From Tunturiibacter empetritectus (GTDB taxonomy: Bacteria; Acidobacteriota; Terriglobia; Terriglobales; Acidobacteriaceae): a DNA stretch of 64,000 bases. Location: the NCBI RefSeq assembly GCF_014201375.1, contig NZ_JACHDZ010000002.1, positions 124,001 to 188,000 of the forward strand. Reading direction: 5' to 3'. The position numbers and the translations under genes were made by a program. The notes beneath the pieces were generated by a model. The model saw only the letters and a list, made by a program, of their open reading frames with translations, was not told where the DNA came from and made no database searches. Below, piece by piece: positions 28,502-37,469 of this stretch; within the stretch, counting starts at the first letter, position 1; each line of letters opens with the position of its first letter.

Positions 28502-28544
28502 TGTAAAGTATACGCCTTGACAGATATGTTCATTGCGTTATACA
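28502..28544. promoter_or_regulatory. Divergent ars promoter/operator region
   Basis: Plus strand: TTGACA (28517-28522), 16-bp spacer, TATACA (28539-28544), a near-consensus sigma-70 promoter for arsM. An imperfect inverted repeat TGTAAAG-N7-CTTGACA (28502-28508 and 28516-28522) overlaps this -35 and the minus-strand -10 of arsR, so a single ArsR dimer there would control both directions. Confidence 0.65.
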
Positions 28545-28574
28545 TTCGTTTTGGCGCATACGAGGACGCCGACA

Positions 28575-29432
28575 ATGGCAACCCAAACCGATATCAGCGA
28601 CAAATACGGCGCAATCGCTAGAAGCGTCACAGACTCCGGACTAACCGCCTGTTGCGATCCTGCCATGCGATGCTGCGACCCAATTACCAAAAATTTATAC
28701 GGCGATCTTGAGAGAGACGGTCTACCAGAGAAGGCTTTACTCGCCTCTTTGGGATGCGGCAATCCTACGGCGCTCACGGAGCTCAAGCCGGGCGAGATCG
28801 TGCTTGATTTAGGCTCTGGCGGCGGTATTGATGTGTTGCTGTCTGCGAAGCGCGTAGGGCCAACCGGTAAGGCCTACGGCCTCGATATGACCGATGACAT
28901 GCTGTCCCTTGCGCGAGAGAATCAGCGTAAGGCGGGAGCAATCAACGTGGAGTTTCTGAAGGGCGAGATTGAAAACATCCCTCTGCCCGACAACTCAGTC
29001 GATGTCATCATCTCGAATTGCGTCATCAACCTCTCCGCCGATAAATCCCGCGTCCTCAGGGAAGCCTTTCGGGTACTCCGTCCTGGCGGTCGCTTCGCCG
29101 TCTCTGACGTTGTAGTGCGCGGCGAGGTGCCGGATGCCGTTCGCAAAAGCATGTTGCTTTGGGTGGGCTGCATCGCCGGAGCTTTGGAGGAGTCTGACTA
29201 TCAGGCTAAGCTACGAGCCGCCGGATTTGAGTCTATAGACCTTGAGCCAACCCGCGTGTATGACATCGAAGACGCCCGCGTGTTTCTCACGGAGGCTGGG
29301 ATTTCGGTTGACGAGATTGCGCCTCAAGTCGAAGGCAAATTCCTAAGCGCGTTCATTCGCGCTACCAAGCCCGCGGCGCCTTGCTGTGCGCCGGGATGCT
29401 GCACACCCGGCGCCATCCCCGGGAGAGTCTGA
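28575..29432 (+). CDS. arsM: Arsenite S-adenosylmethionine methyltransferase
   Basis: 285 residues. Class I SAM methyltransferase with IVLDLGSGGGIDVLLSAKRV (SAM motif I) and GLDMTDDML. The arsenite-binding cysteines expected of ArsM are present in SLGCGNP, SNCVINLS and WVGCIAG, plus an N-terminal CCDPAMRCCDP cluster and a C-terminal CCAPGCC cluster. It methylates As(III) to mono-, di- and trimethyl species that can volatilise. ATG 28575 has GAGG nine bases upstream. First gene of arsM-arsC-aqpS; its stop is 1 bp from arsC. Confidence 0.93.
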   Translation: MATQTDISDKYGAIARSVTDSGLTACCDPAMRCCDPITKNLYGDLERDGLPEKALLASLGCGNPTALTELKPGEIVLDLGSGGGIDVLLSAKRVGPTGKAYGLDMTDDMLSLARENQRKAGAINVEFLKGEIENIPLPDNSVDVIISNCVINLSADKSRVLREAFRVLRPGGRFAVSDVVVRGEVPDAVRKSMLLWVGCIAGALEESDYQAKLRAAGFESIDLEPTRVYDIEDARVFLTEAGISVDEIAPQVEGKFLSAFIRATKPAAPCCAPGCCTPGAIPGRV

Positions 29433-29433
29433 C

Positions 29434-29937
29434 ATGACCTCTCCCACTGCTAACCACTACAACGTTCTATTCCTTTGCACTGGCAACTCCGCCCGCTCCA
29501 TTATGGCTGAGGCAATTTTGAAGCATAGAGGCAAAGGCATATTCACCGCCTACAGTGCGGGCAGTCATCCATTCGGTACAGTCCGGCCCGAAGCACTACA
29601 ACAGATCGAAGCTTCTGGACTTTCCACCGAAGGACTGCGGAGCAAGTCGTGGGACGAGTTTTCAGCGCCCGACGCCCCACACATAAATTTCATCTTCACC
29701 GTCTGTGACGACGCGGCCAACGAAGTCTGCCCTCTCTGGCCGGGGCATCCCATCACGGCTCACTGGGGTATCCCCGATCCCGCAGCAGTGCAGGGTACGC
29801 CCAAAGAGAAGGCCCGCGCCTTCTGCGACGCCTTCACCGTCTTAGACCGTCGAATCAGCCTCTTCCTATCCCTCCCCCTCTCCCGCCTGGAGAGCCTTGC
29901 AATTCAGAGAGAACTCGACAACATCGGCAAACAATGA
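29434..29937 (+). CDS. arsC: Arsenate reductase (LMW-phosphatase fold, thioredoxin type)
   Basis: 167 residues. P-loop VLFLCTGNSARSIMAEAIL gives the CX5R active site, and VCDDAANEVCPLWPG supplies the two further Cys of the relay; HWGIPDPA is the usual Asp loop. It reduces As(V) to As(III), the substrate of ArsM and of the aquaglyceroporin channel that follows. GGGAGAG precedes the ATG; the end overlaps aqpS by an ATGA. Confidence 0.93.
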   Translation: MTSPTANHYNVLFLCTGNSARSIMAEAILKHRGKGIFTAYSAGSHPFGTVRPEALQQIEASGLSTEGLRSKSWDEFSAPDAPHINFIFTVCDDAANEVCPLWPGHPITAHWGIPDPAAVQGTPKEKARAFCDAFTVLDRRISLFLSLPLSRLESLAIQRELDNIGKQ

Positions 29938-30638
29938 AGCCCACACTCTTACGAAAGATCGTTGCAGAGTTCATCGGAACGCTCATGCTACTTGCAGCCG
30001 TTGTCGGCTCTGGGATCATGGGAGAAAGGTTGGCCGCGGGCAACGTCGCTCTCGCTCTCCTGGCCAACACCATCGCGACCGGCGCTGCGTTGGTAGCAAT
30101 CATCCTTGCATTCGGGTCCACTTCTGGGGCACACCTCAATCCAGCCGTAACGCTTGCCGACGCGTGGCAGGGCGGTCTCGCATGGCGCGAAACTCCGGCT
30201 TATATTGCAGCACAGATAGCCGGAGCATTTGCCGGGGTTGCAACCGCTCATCGTATGTTCGGGCTCGCTCTATTCACTGCTTCGACGCACGTCCGCACCG
30301 GCCCCGCTCAGCTCTTTAGTGAATTCATCGCTACCTTCGGTCTGCTCTCTGTCATCTGGGGATGCGCCAAACATCGGCCATCCGCCGTTCCTTTCGCGGT
30401 GGGTGCCTATATCACCGCCGCCTATTGGTTTACCGCATCTACTTCCTTTGCCAACCCAGCCGTGACCGTTGCCCGATCCGTGACCAACACGTTTGCCGGG
30501 ATCAGACCAGCCGATACAGCCGGATTTGTCGCCGCCCAGTTGTCCGGGGCAGCCGTGGCAACTTTGCTCTTCCGTTGGCTCATCCCTTCACTGAGAACTG
30601 AGGCTTCAGCCGTTATGGTGGAGCATGACATTCAGTGA
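29934..30638 (+). CDS. Aquaglyceroporin of the ars operon (AqpS-like)
   Basis: 234-residue major intrinsic protein with the two half-helix motifs SGAHLNPAVTLAD and SFANPAVTVARSVTN, and six membrane helices beginning FIGTLMLLAAVVGSGIMGE. In some bacteria such a channel replaces ArsB/Acr3: ArsC makes As(III), which leaves down its gradient through the channel. No ArsB or Acr3 gene is present here, consistent with that. Start ATG is coupled to arsC by a 4-bp overlap. Confidence 0.9.
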   Translation: MKPTLLRKIVAEFIGTLMLLAAVVGSGIMGERLAAGNVALALLANTIATGAALVAIILAFGSTSGAHLNPAVTLADAWQGGLAWRETPAYIAAQIAGAFAGVATAHRMFGLALFTASTHVRTGPAQLFSEFIATFGLLSVIWGCAKHRPSAVPFAVGAYITAAYWFTASTSFANPAVTVARSVTNTFAGIRPADTAGFVAAQLSGAAVATLLFRWLIPSLRTEASAVMVEHDIQ

Positions 30639-30758
30639 CGGCTGAGCGTCAGAGTTAAAAACTTGTCAAGCCCCATAATCGCGAAAACCCACGCCAATCC
30701 ACCAGATTCGCGTGGCGTATGAGTTATGGTCAAACCTCTATACTAGATACAGATCAAG

Positions 30759-30792
30759 AAGCCCCCTGCGAACTCCGGGGCTTTATTGTTTT
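30759..30792 (+). terminator. Rho-independent terminator of the ars operon
   Basis: GCCCC (30761-30765) pairs with GGGGC (30777-30781), preceded by A-rich and followed by TTTATTGTTTT. It lies 120 bp past aqpS. The rest of 30639-30938 shows no gene; a run of nine G (about 30921-30929) adjoins the adenosine deaminase end. Confidence 0.85.
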
Positions 30793-30938
30793 AAAAGGAG
30801 AGAACTAACCCGTAACCCCTTTGTTTGCTCGAATCTGCAGGCAAGTCCTTTGGAATCTGGTCTTTGCAGCTAACGACAGCCCGTAAACCGTTAATAATAA
30901 ATAGCTTATGCGCGTGTAAGGGGGGGGGACTCACGGAA

Positions 30939-31979
30939 TCAGTACCTGTACTGCTCCACCTGCCGCAGCAGCTCCAGCTTCCGCTCCGGCGGAAGAAAGC
31001 TGGCCTCCACCGCATTGGCCGCCAACTCCCGCATCTGCTCCAGCGAAAACTCGAACCGGCTCTGCACAAGCACATACTCCTCCAGCAGATTGCTCCCAAA
31101 CATCGGAGGATCATCGGAGTTGATCGTCACCATCAGCCCTGTCTCGAAGTAGTGCTTCACCGGATGCTCGTCGAAACTCTTGCAACAGCCCGTTCGGATG
31201 TTGCTGGTCACATTCAGCTCCAGCGGAATCTGTCGCTCCGCCAGCACCTCGAGCAGCTCCGCATCATGTTGAGCGGACAAGGCATGACCCACCCGCTCCG
31301 CCCCGATGTTGATCGCCGCCCAGATGCTCTCCGGCCCGATCGTCTCACCTGCATGAGCCGTCAGCCGCAACCCGGCCGTCTTGGCCTCCGCATACGACTC
31401 CTTGAACAGATCCGCACTCCCCCGCGCCTCATCCCCGCCGATCCCGATCCCAACGATGCTCGGATACAGTCTCCGCAACTCGGCCGCCTTGCGAAACACC
31501 TTCACCGCCTCCTCCGCCCCGAAGTGCCGCACCGCATCGATCAGCCAGTAGACAGTAGTCCTAAAGTCCTTCTCGCCCCGAACCCGCCCCCGCTCGATCG
31601 CCTCGACGTAGGGTTCCACCTCAGCGTTCTTCCAGTAGTAGATAATCCCGAACGAGATATACACCTCGGCATGAACCACCCCCTGTGCCGCCAGGTCCCG
31701 AACCATGTTGTAAGTAATCAACTCATAGTCGTCCGGCCCCACCAGACGAGCCGAAACCGCCTTGAACGAGTCCATGAATCCAAGAAAATTCTCATAGACA
31801 TAGAGCTTCTTCGCCGCCTCGCTCGTCAGCGGCTCCGCATCATGCCGCTTGCTCAACTCCAGCAGCGTATCGAGTTGAATTGTTCCTTCGAGATGCAGAT
31901 GCAGCTCAACCTTCGGCAGCTTTCGCAGCCAATCAACCACATCGATCTCAGCGTCTTGTCTAGTCTGTTTTCGCGCCAT
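30939..31979 (-). CDS. add: Adenosine deaminase
   Basis: 346 residues. Metal-dependent amidohydrolase of the adenosine/AMP deaminase family: zinc ligands in ELHLHLEGT at the N-terminus, LTAHAGETIGPE mid-protein, and the catalytic end TINSDDPPMFG. Converts adenosine to inosine; adenine-deaminase-type relatives cannot be excluded by eye. It is 58 bp downstream of an amino-acid permease gene on the same strand and may be its operon partner. No signal peptide. Confidence 0.9.
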   Translation of the reverse strand: MARKQTRQDAEIDVVDWLRKLPKVELHLHLEGTIQLDTLLELSKRHDAEPLTSEAAKKLYVYENFLGFMDSFKAVSARLVGPDDYELITYNMVRDLAAQGVVHAEVYISFGIIYYWKNAEVEPYVEAIERGRVRGEKDFRTTVYWLIDAVRHFGAEEAVKVFRKAAELRRLYPSIVGIGIGGDEARGSADLFKESYAEAKTAGLRLTAHAGETIGPESIWAAINIGAERVGHALSAQHDAELLEVLAERQIPLELNVTSNIRTGCCKSFDEHPVKHYFETGLMVTINSDDPPMFGSNLLEEYVLVQSRFEFSLEQMRELAANAVEASFLPPERKLELLRQVEQYRY

Positions 31980-32037
31980 CTATCTATCTTAGACTTCTTG
32001 GACCTACTTCTTCGCCCAACTCGTTGCACAGACTTGC

Positions 32038-33645
32038 CTAAACCTTCGGGGCGTAAAACTCACTCCGCTTTCGGCTGTAGAAGAAGTAGATCAACAAACC
32101 AATTCCAAGCCACACGAAGAAGCGCATCCACGTGATAATCGGCAGTCCCATCATCAGCAGCACACAGAAGAACACCGAAAGCATCGGAATCACAGGCCCA
32201 AAAGGAACCCGGAACCTGCGCCGTCGCTCCGGCTCGCGATACCGCAGAATGATTACGCCAATCGAGACCAGAGCGAACGCGAAGAGCGTCCCAATGTTCG
32301 ACAGATCCGTCAAGGTACCGATATCAAATAACCCAGCAGGAACGCCGACCACGATTCCAGCCACCCAGGTTGCAACCGCAGGCGTCCGGAACTTGGGATG
32401 TACCTTCCCGAAGAACGCAGGCAGAAGCCTATCCCGCGACATGGCGAACCAAACCCGCGACTGCCCCAGCTGGAACACCAGGATCGAGGAGATCATGCCC
32501 ATCATCGCACCCAGCAGAACCGCAAGCCTCACCCAGTGCAAACTGTGTCCGCCCGGCTGCAACGACAGCTTCTTGAGCGCATTCACCACCGGAGCAGCAT
32601 CATCGACCATGCTCTGCCATGGCACCAGCCCAGTCAGAATCGTCGCCACACCGATGTACAGGATCGTGCACACAACCAGCGTCGCGATGATCCCGATCGG
32701 AACGTCTTTCTGGGGGTTCCTGCACTCTTCTGCCGCGGTCGATACCGAATCGAACCCGATATAGGTGAAGAAGATGATCGAGCCGCCCGTCAGCACACCC
32801 GACCAGCCGTTCGGCGAGTAAGGATGATAGAGCGCAGGTTTGATGAAGTGCGCGCCAGCGAAGATGAACAGCAGAATCGCGGCGAGCTTCAGCAGCACCA
32901 TGATGTTGTTGGTTCGCGCCGACTCCCGAATCCCACGCACCAACACCACAGTGAGCAACATAACCACCAGAAAGGCTGGCCAATCGAAGCCGAAGTGCCA
33001 TCCCGGGAGATAGAGATCATGTCCCTGAAGGTCCTGTAGTCCGCCGGGAAGAAATGCAGGCGAGATCCACCGCAGGGCAGGATGGAATCCGAACCAGTCG
33101 AGCAGATCCACCATATGAGCTGCGAAGCCCACCGAAACAGCCATATTGCTGCCGGCATACTCCAGGATCAAGTCCCACCCGATGATCCAGGCAACGAGCT
33201 CCCCCAGCGTCGCATAGGTATAGGTGTACGCTGACCCCGCAATAGGAATCATCGAAGCCAGCTCTGCATAGCAAAGTCCCGTCAGACCGCAGACGATCGC
33301 AACCAGCACCAGCGAGATCGCGAGCGCTGGCCCCGCTCCTGGTCGTCCCGCCAGTGCCGAGTGGTGAATCAGATAGTCCAGTACAGGGGCACGCAGGATC
33401 GAAGTAGTGTCGAACTTCTCGCCCGCAATTGCGGTTCCTACGACCGTAAATATGCCTGAACCAATCACCGCGCCAATACCCAGCGCAGTCAGCGAGACAG
33501 GGCCCAGCGTTTTCTTCAGCGCGTGCTCCGGCCTCTCCGATTCTGAGATCAGCTTGTCGATCGACTTGGTTGCAAAGATTTGCCTGGCCAGCGCGCTCGC
33601 TCCTGCTTGCAGATGAATTGGTGCGGGGCGTTTCCGACTGCACAA
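32038..33645 (-). CDS. APC-family amino-acid permease (cationic amino acid transporter, YfnA-like)
   Basis: 535 residues, about 12 or more membrane helices. Starts with IFATKSIDKLISESERPEH and ALKKTLGPVSLTALGIGAVI, a signature of the CAT/YfnA group, followed by GSGIFTVVGTAIAG (unwound TM1 substrate site). A charged C-terminal tail ends EFYAPKV. The family's usual N-terminus is close to the ATKSIDK segment; the TTG at 33645 is the upstream limit, and a CTG at 33591 with AGGAG eight bases before it is an alternative start. Substrate specificity is uncertain. Confidence 0.9.
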   Translation of the reverse strand: MCSRKRPAPIHLQAGASALARQIFATKSIDKLISESERPEHALKKTLGPVSLTALGIGAVIGSGIFTVVGTAIAGEKFDTTSILRAPVLDYLIHHSALAGRPGAGPALAISLVLVAIVCGLTGLCYAELASMIPIAGSAYTYTYATLGELVAWIIGWDLILEYAGSNMAVSVGFAAHMVDLLDWFGFHPALRWISPAFLPGGLQDLQGHDLYLPGWHFGFDWPAFLVVMLLTVVLVRGIRESARTNNIMVLLKLAAILLFIFAGAHFIKPALYHPYSPNGWSGVLTGGSIIFFTYIGFDSVSTAAEECRNPQKDVPIGIIATLVVCTILYIGVATILTGLVPWQSMVDDAAPVVNALKKLSLQPGGHSLHWVRLAVLLGAMMGMISSILVFQLGQSRVWFAMSRDRLLPAFFGKVHPKFRTPAVATWVAGIVVGVPAGLFDIGTLTDLSNIGTLFAFALVSIGVIILRYREPERRRRFRVPFGPVIPMLSVFFCVLLMMGLPIITWMRFFVWLGIGLLIYFFYSRKRSEFYAPKV

Positions 33646-33670
33646 TGCGATTTAGAAGACTTCAATCTAG

Positions 33671-33709
33671 GCCGGGGTCAGGGCGCAATACCATTCGAGT
33701 GACCCCGGC
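33671..33709. repeat. Strong hairpin in gap between permease and small basic protein genes
   Basis: Perfect 10-bp inverted repeat GCCGGGGTCA / TGACCCCGGC with a 19-base loop. On the minus strand it follows the small basic protein gene, but no T-run follows, so a terminator role is uncertain. Confidence 0.5.
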
Positions 33710-33716
33710 AGGGGGG

Positions 33717-33872
33717 CTACCGCTTGCTTTGACCGCGAGCTGCCTTCTTAACCGTTTGCTTGTTCTCGCCACGAGCACCGGTGCGCGGACCCTTCGCTGG
33801 TGCGGCTTTGCGTGCTGCGCGTTTTACTTTCTTGCGCTCCTGTGTGTCGGTGATGCTCTTGGTGTTTGCCAT
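33717..33872 (-). CDS. Small very basic protein of unknown function
   Basis: 51 residues, about one-third Lys/Arg, no hydrophobic segment: MANTKSITDTQERKKVKRAA, then Lys/Ala/Gly-rich with GPRTGARGENK and a QSKR end. It is likely a nucleic-acid-binding or ribosome-associated small protein by composition only. Located just after the uvrD stop. Start chosen as ATG 33872, preceded by an AAAGA-like site; an in-frame upstream extension to 33938 would overlap uvrD. Confidence 0.6.
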   Translation of the reverse strand: MANTKSITDTQERKKVKRAARKAAPAKGPRTGARGENKQTVKKAARGQSKR

Positions 33873-33915
33873 GTATCTTTGCCAATCTTTCTTATAGACG
33901 CGATTTTTCGAAACT

Positions 33916-36732
33916 TTAGAGGCGCTCCAGCTGGGCAAACTTCTCCACCAGCTTCTTTACGCCGTGCTGTTGGAATTGTACTGTAATCTTCGCATCATCC
34001 CCATCGCCTTCGCGACGAAACACCGTGCCTTCCCCATACTTAGGATGCCTGACCCGCGAACCCTGCTTTAGCCCAGTCTTCCCAGTCTGCTCCTGAACTT
34101 CAGGTTTCGGGCGCGAAATCTTCTGTCCCCGTGCGGCGAAGAAGCTGGCAATGTTATCCATTGATTGCCCCGGCGGCGCGGTTTTAGCGGTGTATCCGGA
34201 GCGACGGTTCACACTGGAAAGCCCAGAAGGCCGTGCCGGAGCTCGCTCACCGCTTTGATCTTCGTCTTCATAGCTATAGTGCTGATCGCCCTGCTCGGTA
34301 CTGGGACGGCCGAACCTGTTTGCCTTGGGATAGGGCGTAGCGTACGCCCCACCGTAACCCGAACCATAATCCGATCCAGAAAACTGCGGTGGCGCAGGCG
34401 GGCTTCCCAAATCTTCCACAAGTCGGCTTGGAACCTCTTCCAGAAATCGCGAAGCGATACTCGATTCCGGCATATCGCTTCCGTATCGCCGTCGATATCT
34501 GGCGCGAGTCATTATCAGCGTATCCATCGCCCTTGTCATTCCGACGTAGCAAAGGCGGCGCTCTTCCTCTAGCCCGGTTGGATCGGTCAGCGTCCGAGAG
34601 TGAGGAAACAGACCCTCCTCCATTCCACTCAAAAAGACCAGCGGAAACTCCAAACCTTTGGCAGCATGCAACGTCATAAGCGTTACCCTGGCCTCTTCGC
34701 TGTAACTATCTGCATCGCTGACCAGCGCGGCGTGATCCAGAAATTCATGCAGTGTTTCACCACGCTCCTGTGCGTCCTGTGCTGCGTTGGCAAGTTCCTT
34801 CAGGTTTTCGATCCGCGAGAAAGACTCGGGTGTAGCCTCCTCCTCCAGTGCTCGAATGTATCCACTCCGGTCGTTCAGAAACTTGATAAGCTCGGGCAGC
34901 GTGGCGGCATCCCCGGGTTTGCGAAACGCCGGTTTCTCGTCAGCCATCTTGATTTCAGCGGCTCGTTCCATTGTCGCCGCGGACTTCTTGAGTACCACCG
35001 GTGCAAACGGATTGAAACTCGCTGAATCAATACCGTGCGCAGCATCAGAGTCTAAAGAGTTTTCAGCTGCGATCGTGGAGAACTCTTCGCTCGGACCAAA
35101 GTCGAAGCCGAAGTTAAAACTCGTGTCGAACGAAGTATTCGCGCCCTTGTCGTCAGATTCTGGATCTCCAAACCTGAACGAAACATCGGCTTCAGCTTCT
35201 TCGGTCGCATCGGAGAGCAGAGAAGCACCGCTATCGTGCGCGAGATCTTCCGTTAGCTTCTCTGCAAATCCCGGTCCCAGCATTGCCCGCGCGTCCTCAA
35301 TCAGCCGTCGGAAGCTGCCCAGAGCCTGCAAGCCACGCGCAGGTAGTAGCTTATCTTCAATGGCGCGTCCTATCGCGTCCCAAGTGCTGATACCGCTTGA
35401 CAGAGCCATCCGCTCCAGCGTCTCCATCGTTGTTTTGCCAATTCCGCGAGGCGGCGAGTTCACCACCCGTCCCAGCGCGACCGAGTCATGCACATTCTGC
35501 ACCAGCTTCAGGTAGCTCAGAATGTCTTTCACCTCAGCGCGGTCATAAAAGCTGAATCCGCCCACCATGTGGTACTGAATCTGGTACCGGCGCAGAGCTT
35601 CTTCAACGAGCCGGGACTGAGAGTTGGTTCGGTATAGTACGGCGCATCTCGGCAGATCTACCTGTCCCCCAGCCTCGCGCAGATACCGCTGAATTCGATC
35701 GGCAATAAACAGCGCCTCGTTCTCGCCATCGGGAGCTTCGTAGTAGCCGATCAGACTTCCACCCTCTCGCGTGGTGAACAGATTCTTGCCCTTCCGCTGC
35801 GTATTCTGCGCAACAACCGCTCCCGCACCTTCCAGGATTACCTGCGTTGAACGGTAGTTCTGCTCGAGCCGGATCGTCTTTGTCTCGGGAAAGTCCTTCT
35901 CAAACTCCAATATGTTTTTAATATCTGCGCCACGCCAGCTATAGATCGACTGATCCTCGTCTCCCACCACGCAGACGTTGGCGTCCGGTCCGGCCAGCAG
36001 CTTCATCAACTCATATTGAGGTCGGTTCGTGTCCTGGTACTCGTCGATTAAAAGATATTTGTAGCGTCGGTTGTATCTTTCTCTAGTTTCCTCAGACGAC
36101 TTCAGCAGGCGGACAGTTTCCAGGAGTAGATCGTCGAAGTCCAGTGCATTCGCTTTAAATAGCTCCTTCTTATAAATCTCAAAGATGTGAGCAATTTTCT
36201 CCTCCATCGGGTTAGTGCTCGCAAGAAAATATTCCTGCGGGTCAATCATGTGGTTCTTCGCCCAAGAGATTCGCCCAAGCGCAACACGCGGCTTCAGAGT
36301 CTTGTCGTCAATGGCAAGCCGCTTCAGTGCCTGCTTCACTACCGCCTGTTGATCGGTCTCGTCGTAGATGGCGAAGGTCTTTGTCAACCCAACGCCTCCT
36401 ACGCGGAGCGCCTCAATATCTCGCCGGAGCACGCGGACACAAAAGCTATGGAATGTGGCCAGCATTGGTTTAGCCAGACTGCTGTGCCCTAGGATCCTAT
36501 CCACTCTCTCGGCCATTTCCTTGGCGGCCTTGTTCGTAAAGGTCACAGCGAGAATCGCGTCGGCCGGTACACCCCGCTCCTGAATCAGATAGGCAATGCG
36601 ATGTGTAATGACGCGCGTCTTACCAGATCCAGCTCCTGCCAGCAGCAACACCGGCCCATCCACCGATCGGATGCCTTCCTGCTGTTGCGGATTCATATTC
36701 TCTAAAAGTCGACTCAACTGCACACGCTCCAA
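33916..36732 (-). CDS. ATP-dependent DNA helicase, UvrD/PcrA type
   Basis: 938-residue superfamily 1A helicase, longer than PcrA (~725). Motif I GAGSGKTRVITHRIAYL near residue 34, motif II DEYQDTNRPQYEL, motif III VVGDEDQSIYSWRGADI, motif IV LEQNYRST, motif V/VI TLHAAKGLEFPLVFLSGMEE and YVGMTRAMDTL are all intact. An Asp/Glu/Ser-rich insertion (about 500-590) lies in the 2B region and a long low-complexity Tyr/Gly/Ser linker precedes a C-terminal Tudor-like domain (GSRVRHPKYGEGTVFRREGD). Works in nucleotide-excision and mismatch repair and in removal of recombinase. TTG start at 36732; a GTG at 36723 is nearly equivalent. Confidence 0.93.
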   Translation of the reverse strand: MERVQLSRLLENMNPQQQEGIRSVDGPVLLLAGAGSGKTRVITHRIAYLIQERGVPADAILAVTFTNKAAKEMAERVDRILGHSSLAKPMLATFHSFCVRVLRRDIEALRVGGVGLTKTFAIYDETDQQAVVKQALKRLAIDDKTLKPRVALGRISWAKNHMIDPQEYFLASTNPMEEKIAHIFEIYKKELFKANALDFDDLLLETVRLLKSSEETRERYNRRYKYLLIDEYQDTNRPQYELMKLLAGPDANVCVVGDEDQSIYSWRGADIKNILEFEKDFPETKTIRLEQNYRSTQVILEGAGAVVAQNTQRKGKNLFTTREGGSLIGYYEAPDGENEALFIADRIQRYLREAGGQVDLPRCAVLYRTNSQSRLVEEALRRYQIQYHMVGGFSFYDRAEVKDILSYLKLVQNVHDSVALGRVVNSPPRGIGKTTMETLERMALSSGISTWDAIGRAIEDKLLPARGLQALGSFRRLIEDARAMLGPGFAEKLTEDLAHDSGASLLSDATEEAEADVSFRFGDPESDDKGANTSFDTSFNFGFDFGPSEEFSTIAAENSLDSDAAHGIDSASFNPFAPVVLKKSAATMERAAEIKMADEKPAFRKPGDAATLPELIKFLNDRSGYIRALEEEATPESFSRIENLKELANAAQDAQERGETLHEFLDHAALVSDADSYSEEARVTLMTLHAAKGLEFPLVFLSGMEEGLFPHSRTLTDPTGLEEERRLCYVGMTRAMDTLIMTRARYRRRYGSDMPESSIASRFLEEVPSRLVEDLGSPPAPPQFSGSDYGSGYGGAYATPYPKANRFGRPSTEQGDQHYSYEDEDQSGERAPARPSGLSSVNRRSGYTAKTAPPGQSMDNIASFFAARGQKISRPKPEVQEQTGKTGLKQGSRVRHPKYGEGTVFRREGDGDDAKITVQFQQHGVKKLVEKFAQLERL

Positions 36733-36992
36733 TACCTATTTTAAGCTCTCAGGGCTGGCTCGTTTTGCAACCGCCAGAACGCTATCGAATGTCCATTCTG
36801 TTGTTCATTTGCGAACAGCTTGTCCACTCTTGGACATTGGTCGAATCAAATTAAGACTAGATGGTTAATTCGAAAACCAAATTGATTTTTCGGGGAACTA
36901 GCATCGTCTAACTTGCGTAACTCAATTCACGACGGGCTCCCTGATCCATGGCAGAGAACTTCAGTCGAAATCTTGAAGTAATGGAGCGTAGT

Positions 36993-37337
36993 ATGAAACG
37001 TCACAATCTCTTGACCGTCGCAGTTGTCGCTACCTCTCTTGTTGCAGTTCCGGCCATATATGCGACTCCCACAAGCATCTCATCTCCTGTTTATGCAATG
37101 TTCGGCAAAACAAAGACCAATACGGTCAAACTGAATCTTCGCAATGACACCGGCGCTTCTCTGCAAGTCCTGGTAGGGGATAAGCCTATGACGCTTGAGC
37201 CCGGCAAACTAGTTAACCTCGATGTTCCAGTGGGAACACGCATCGTCGCCAATAGTGCCACACCAAACCACGCGGTAGGATCTCTCATCGAAGAGGTCAT
37301 TAAAGATCATAACGGTGCCACGATCGCAATTCGTTAG
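36993..37337 (+). CDS. Small secreted protein of unknown function
   Basis: 114 residues. Signal peptide (LLTVAVVATSLVAVPAIYA), then a small all-beta domain (KLNLRNDTGASLQVLVGDKP, TLEPGKLVNLDVPVGTRIVA) that resembles a sugar-binding or Ig-like fold in strand pattern; family not recognised. GGAG six bases before the ATG. A terminator-like hairpin follows at 37369-37401. Confidence 0.65.
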   Translation: MKRHNLLTVAVVATSLVAVPAIYATPTSISSPVYAMFGKTKTNTVKLNLRNDTGASLQVLVGDKPMTLEPGKLVNLDVPVGTRIVANSATPNHAVGSLIEEVIKDHNGATIAIR

Positions 37338-37368
37338 CCAGGAGACGATATCAGCTAAATGACTCCAA

Positions 37369-37401
37369 AGGCCGATCGCTACTATCAAGTCCGGTCGGCC
37401 T
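37369..37401 (+). terminator. Possible terminator hairpin
   Basis: AGGCCGA (37369-37375) pairs with TCGGCCT (37395-37401) after the small secreted gene; the following GCAATTCTTTCCCC is only weakly T-rich, so the call is tentative. Confidence 0.4.
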
Positions 37402-37469
37402 GCAATTCTTTCCCCATTTGATTGATCAACTCAGACTTTCTATGTGACGCGCTTGATATCCTCAGCAGT

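Noticed and set aside
33671-33709. Strong hairpin as a rho-independent terminator
   Set aside because: No T-tract follows on either strand; kept only as a hairpin.
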